IMG/VR virus record: IMGVR_UViG_3300046002_009741 | Coordinates: 1-25,554 of that record | Source: a virus | Reading direction: 5' to 3' (one strand) | DNA: 25,554 nt | Part shown: piece by piece, positions 23,301-25,554 of the stretch | Layout: every line of letters begins with the position of its first letter | Numbering within the stretch: position 1 is the first letter of the stretch | The notes under the pieces: generated by a model | Told to the model about the DNA's origin: nothing | Seen by the model: the letters and a program-made list of their open reading frames with translations, nothing else | Databases searched by the model: none | Position numbers and translations under genes: made by a program

Positions 23301-23707
23301 TTAACAATCTCTACGCTTAAATTATTCCTTATAATAGGAAGATTTTTAATATATTTATCTTCCAACACTGCGCCAGTCCCGCATCCCTGCATAGCCAAAT
23401 TCATCATTAAGCTTAATGCTTCCCAGTCTGTAATGTTTGTGGATGAGCAATTATAAGCACCGTAAACGTTTTCTGGCTTTTTTAACCAATCTGTACCACC
23501 ACACCACAGCCACCTTCCACTACTTAATACTTTAAATTCTTCCTGCGATCGCCTAATTAAGTCACCCTCAGCCTTAGTTAATTTTCCCAGAGAAATTAAT
23601 GCCGTAATTGTCCGGTCACAAACATCTTGCCATGTCTCTTTTTTACTTCTTGAATAAGTGCGGTAAAACACAGGTTTTGCGGACGGAGCATAAACTTCGT
23701 TAAACAT
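20324..23707 (-). CDS. nrdJ: Class II (adenosylcobalamin-dependent) ribonucleotide reductase with intein
   Basis: This 1127-residue precursor gives a monomeric reductase of about 795 residues after removal of a 332-residue intein. It reduces ribonucleotides to deoxyribonucleotides for phage DNA synthesis. It resembles the cyanobacterial and Lactobacillus monomeric class II enzyme. Asn86-Cys87 (YNCSST) holds one active-site disulfide cysteine. Cys726 in NPCGEI is the thiyl-radical cysteine, with Glu728 alongside. FFCDLAEVHLN holds the partner cysteine. Cys1115 and Cys1120 (CDSDKC) near the C-terminus are the shuttle pair. IVAGNIRRSAGMR and QPSGTKSLLTGASPG are conserved substrate-site segments. 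The gene contains a HIP1 octamer and no frameshift. No Shine-Dalgarno site is visible. A host origin, intein included, is plausible. Confidence 0.95.
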   Translation of the reverse strand: MFNEVYAPSAKPVFYRTYSRSKKETWQDVCDRTITALISLGKLTKAEGDLIRRSQEEFKVLSSGRWLWCGGTDWLKKPENVYGAYNCSSTNITDWEALSLMMNLAMQGCGTGAVLEDKYIKNLPIIRNNLSVEIVNLPGTVKKENRHDDTIVSGARGQVNIFVGDSRKGWVDSYLTLLELSSREDLAKNVKVFVCLGAVRSSGEKLKGFGGTANPIALAGMYGKLAKILNGAIGRQLTALELCKLIDEASVTIVAGNIRRSAGMRQGSPEDIEFATAKDNLWQQDNEGNWKIDPDKDCLRMANHTLVYHRRPTLEEVKKSVQKQFHSGEGAIQWAGEAVARANVDLLSNKDLKNKFLDLYNKSLNEALNFLAKLGLLSITEAEERMSRYATNPCFRGDMKILTKDGYRAFESLDGQDVEIINAEGNVSLSHIWCSGEKETVRVGMGAYGSIHCTPDHSFLNIDGKRVDASELRPGDRLMPFLKVPEHKNKIFVCLGFVQGDGQLSDLSDLKNDKKGQLGVAVNIGKKDQEILEFFQETEGLKCKKHGERRIYVNGLNELIDKYDFSLYTLPFRALPSTYKGWDLDIKASFLSGLYSANGSVLKNGRVTLKTTCREMGEQIVDSLKADFGIEAYITVNRPTTVSFPNGIYQCRESYDVNIQQYKERLSFFNQINFIHSYKIDKFAKTLLATSPSISVVEKQGIVKVYDFSEPITHWGVVEGFVAHNCGEIVGNNFFCDLAEVHLNTLDGKDLNSLRDSFRAAGLIAAVLLNDKFPDERYQKSRELDPIVGVSFTGLFDFFVNLFGESWLRWWEGGREEYSDRDFITSKDLENWIETFPDEVVEIINDWNKSQGKFAIKHPGVCNGLLFKALEEFYLTLFKDEAHKAVWEYCHAHSLKRPNRCTTVQPSGTKSLLTGASPGWHPPKAARFIRRITFGRDDAVALACMDYGYSIIPSQSCKDAEGNLLNDPFDPRVTEWLVEIPTKTSWADNIGEDVDISKFSAKAQFDFYLQVQNYYATHNTSATLEIRQEEIGEYAQLLYQNIQNCGGYSSAALLARFDGGETFPRLPFEPISKEKYEDLWGEVLARRKNSSFDELLQIRLGNVAVEDSQVGPAGCDSDKCLFKEVGK
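21533..22528 (-). mobile_element. Intein with degenerate LAGLIDADG homing-endonuclease domain
   Basis: The 332-residue insert (residues 394-725) begins CFRGDMKILT with Cys1, has block B TPDHSFL with the Thr and His expected for splicing, and ends GVVEGFVAHN followed by Cys. All residues for standard protein splicing are present. The middle carries two LAGLIDADG-like motifs, CLGFVQGDGQL (494-504) and FLSGLYSANGSV (590-601). In the second the usual catalytic Asp is Asn (ANG), which may inactivate the endonuclease. The intein splits NP from CGEI, so the catalytic thiyl cysteine of the reductase is also the +1 residue needed for splicing. Confidence 0.93.
23545..23552. other. HIP1 octamer GCGATCGC
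   Basis: This is the second copy in the window, inside the 5' part of the reductase gene. It supports a cyanobacterial host or gene source. Confidence 0.8.
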
Positions 23708-23744
23708 TTTCTTAGAGGAGTAAAGATTTATACTTGTTTATAGC

Positions 23745-23763
23745 ACATTCCCATAAAGAATGT
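23745..23763. promoter_or_regulatory. Palindrome between divergent reductase and capsid genes, possible operator
   Basis: ACATTC (23745-23750) and GAATGT (23758-23763) are inverted copies with seven bases between. The right arm supplies the TG of the extended -10 box of the plus-strand promoter, so a bound protein could block capsid transcription. The reductase promoter on the other strand, with a possible TATAAA near 23740, would also be near. Confidence 0.4.
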
Positions 23764-23769
23764 TATAAT
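23761..23769 (+). promoter_or_regulatory. Extended -10 promoter of the protease-capsid gene
   Basis: TGTTATAAT gives a perfect TATAAT box with the TGn extension. No good -35 lies upstream, which is usual for extended -10 promoters. The start would be near 23776, about 27 bases before the GTG start codon. Confidence 0.6.
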
Positions 23770-23802
23770 AAGCACTAATCAGTTTTTTTAACCTTAAAAA
23801 AA

Positions 23803-25554
23803 GTGTCAGAGAAAAATGCAAGGTTAGAACTTAAGGATGGTGAAATTGCCGTAGGTCAAGCTACGCGATATTTTAATTTGGAAATTCTTCCCAACTTCTC
23901 AAAATCTTTAAATTTAAATAAGGATATGGAGGAAGAGGAGAGTGGGGAAGAAGTAGTAGGAAACTTAACCGCAAGTTTTGTTTTTTCTTCCGAATATCCA
24001 ATCCTTAGATACGATTACTGGGAAGATGAGAGATATTACGAAGTTCTTTCCCATGAGCCAGGCTGTTGCAATACTCAAAGGGTTACAGAAGGTGTCTGCC
24101 CAATTCTTTGGAATCATAATTGGGATTTGCAACGCGGCCTAGTAATGGGGGTAAATTTCTCCCAAGGTAAGGCTATTTGCGATGTCCAGTACGACGACAA
24201 CGCAGAGGGTAGAGACTTATATAACTTAGTCCAAAAGGGTACTCGTAAAGGTGTTTCGTTCATGTACCAAGTACAGGATGAATACACCGAACTTCCCAAG
24301 AAAGAAGCCGCCGCTCTTATTGAAAAATACGGACTCGCAGACAGGGGTTATTACCCAGTCAGGATAAGTAAAAATTGGGAAATATTTGAGATATCCCATG
24401 CAAGCGTACCCGCCGACCCGACGGTAGGAGTAGGTAAAAGCCTACAGTGCAATGGAAAAGATGAGCCTAAAATTATTCAAATTAAAGGTAAAAATATGCC
24501 TCCACTAACACCTTTAGAAGAAGTTAAATCTTCAACTCCCGACCCCGTTCCTGCGCTAGAGGAAAGGGAGATTGTAGCCGTAGCAGAGTTGAAGCCTCAA
24601 GGCTTAGATTTAGAAGCCGTTAGAAAATTAATTCTTGAAACAGTAACTCCAGTTCGGGAAATGAATTTAGTTCTAGAACAAGAAAAATCTCAAGCCTTAG
24701 CAGAAAATTCAAGCTTAAAACAAGAATTAGACCAAGAACGCGCCGAGAGATTAAAAGCCCAGCAATTAGCTGATACCCTTAAAGATATTTCGCAGTTAAT
24801 TGGCCGCCCCGGATCTGAAGTCGTCCCCGCCGTTAAAAATACCCCAAAGTTTGCCATGCAAGGTTTAGCTAAAGAATTTATTGACTTATTTAACAGTTCC
24901 AAAGCCGAACCTACAGAAGTTCGCCACGATGGAATGGTTGCAGTCCAACGGAATCATAATGTTTTAGCTAGATTCATGCACGATCACTTCCGTGAAGAGC
25001 AAGCCACTAAGGGTTTGCGTGATTGGAAACACGCTCCTTTGGTTAAAGAATTAGAAAATTACTTTAAATCTTCTGAGGGTGGCGGATTTCTTTCTGGTCG
25101 TGCGGCCGGGCCAACTATCGGATCGAGCGGCAGCATTGGCGCAATTTTCTTGGATGTTCTCTCAGCTTTAATGAGAGAAACTCACAACTCCAATAATATT
25201 TGGTGGCAGTTTGCTTCCACTATATATGACTCAACATCTGCGCCCAATAAATCCATCCTGATTCCTCGCGCTAATAATTTAGCCGATCCTACAGATGTTA
25301 ACGACTTCCTGATCAGCACAACCGACACCTATACCAGCATTAATTATACTCGTGGTACTTCTACAGATTCTCAAGGCTTGGAAATTACCACAGTCCCGCT
25401 AACTATTGCTCAATGGGGTCTAGGTTTAAGCACAGGAGTAGGCAACCGCCCTGTATTTATTCCAGAATTTACTGAAGCTACGTCATTAATTGACTTAATG
25501 GCAGTGTTGGATAAAGTATTAATGCAGCACTACTTCAAATTTGAAGATTTGATG
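23803..25554 (+). CDS. Prohead protease - scaffold - major capsid protein in one frame (3' end outside window)
   Basis: One frame without stops runs from 23803 to the window end (584 codons so far). The start is GTG (23803); a TAA at 23776 closes the frame upstream and no in-frame ATG precedes the conserved part. Residues about 10-215 are an HK97-type prohead protease: WNHN with His105, GVSF with Ser152, and EISHASVPADPT (196-207), the conserved final strand. Residues about 265-335 are a Glu/Gln/Lys-rich helical stretch like a scaffold (delta) domain. From about 345 the sequence resembles HK97-fold capsid protein, with a Gly-rich segment (EGGGFLSGRAAG, 425-436), then ILIPRANNLADPT and TTVPLTIAQWGLGLSTGVG. 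The protease would normally cut between domains. Such fusions exist in some phages but are uncommon. No Shine-Dalgarno site is visible. Confidence 0.82.
   Translation, partial: MSEKNARLELKDGEIAVGQATRYFNLEILPNFSKSLNLNKDMEEEESGEEVVGNLTASFVFSSEYPILRYDYWEDERYYEVLSHEPGCCNTQRVTEGVCPILWNHNWDLQRGLVMGVNFSQGKAICDVQYDDNAEGRDLYNLVQKGTRKGVSFMYQVQDEYTELPKKEAAALIEKYGLADRGYYPVRISKNWEIFEISHASVPADPTVGVGKSLQCNGKDEPKIIQIKGKNMPPLTPLEEVKSSTPDPVPALEEREIVAVAELKPQGLDLEAVRKLILETVTPVREMNLVLEQEKSQALAENSSLKQELDQERAERLKAQQLADTLKDISQLIGRPGSEVVPAVKNTPKFAMQGLAKEFIDLFNSSKAEPTEVRHDGMVAVQRNHNVLARFMHDHFREEQATKGLRDWKHAPLVKELENYFKSSEGGGFLSGRAAGPTIGSSGSIGAIFLDVLSALMRETHNSNNIWWQFASTIYDSTSAPNKSILIPRANNLADPTDVNDFLISTTDTYTSINYTRGTSTDSQGLEITTVPLTIAQWGLGLSTGVGNRPVFIPEFTEATSLIDLMAVLDKVLMQHYFKFEDLM

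Noticed and set aside
20403-23456. Several frames of 60-120 residues on both strands inside the reductase gene
   Set aside because: All lie within an unbroken, strongly conserved coding frame.
24114-24902. Minus-strand frames opposite the protease-capsid gene
   Set aside because: They are antisense to conserved protease and capsid segments and have no start signals or domain patterns.

Overview
The window looks like part of a lytic-type phage genome, most likely a siphovirus that infects a cyanobacterium. The evidence for a phage is a full set of tail, portal and capsid genes, no host housekeeping or integrase genes, and tight gene packing with ATGA and TAATG overlaps. The cyanobacterial host is inferred from two things. 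The monomeric class II (B12-dependent) ribonucleotide reductase closely resembles the cyanobacterial type, intein included. Two HIP1 octamers (GCGATCGC) occur in otherwise AT-rich DNA. No tRNA, CRISPR array, insertion sequence or attachment site was seen.

Layout. (1) 1-11834, minus strand: tail module. In transcription order it holds two fibre-type proteins, several small unknown virion-type proteins, connector or terminator candidates, the tail tube, a tail-assembly chaperone with a programmed -1 frameshift extension, a 1916-residue tape measure, and a partial gene running off the left edge. (2) 12007-16259, minus strand: two accessory operons. One (promoter about 16300) encodes an unknown protein, a Dam-type adenine methyltransferase, a small protein and a C5-cytosine methyltransferase. 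The other (promoter about 13690) encodes a STAS-like DUF4325 protein, three unknown proteins and a DUF1828-like frame that has no start codon and is joined to the gene before it by an A AAA AAG slippery heptamer. (3) 16303-17652, plus strand: portal. (4) 17747-19473, minus strand: small-gene operon that includes a NADAR-domain protein. (5) 19603-20127, plus strand: putative virion protein. (6) 20324-23707, minus strand: ribonucleotide reductase with an intein placed directly before the catalytic cysteine. (7) 23803 to the end, plus strand: one continuous frame carrying a prohead protease, a scaffold-like coiled coil and the major capsid protein.

How the genes work together. The plus-strand head genes (portal, protease-capsid) are separated by minus-strand accessory blocks, so the head module is scattered. 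The accessory operons appear to serve nucleotide supply (ribonucleotide reductase), DNA self-modification (two methyltransferases) and possibly removal of ADP-ribose from DNA (NADAR). They have recognisable sigma70-like promoters and mostly good Shine-Dalgarno sites, whereas most structural genes have no obvious Shine-Dalgarno site. Points most worth following up are the second -1 frameshift candidate (DUF1828), the NADAR protein as a possible DarT counter-measure, the one-piece protease-scaffold-capsid protein, the duplicated promoter element, and the cluster of TTTACCTGACG elements downstream of the reductase.
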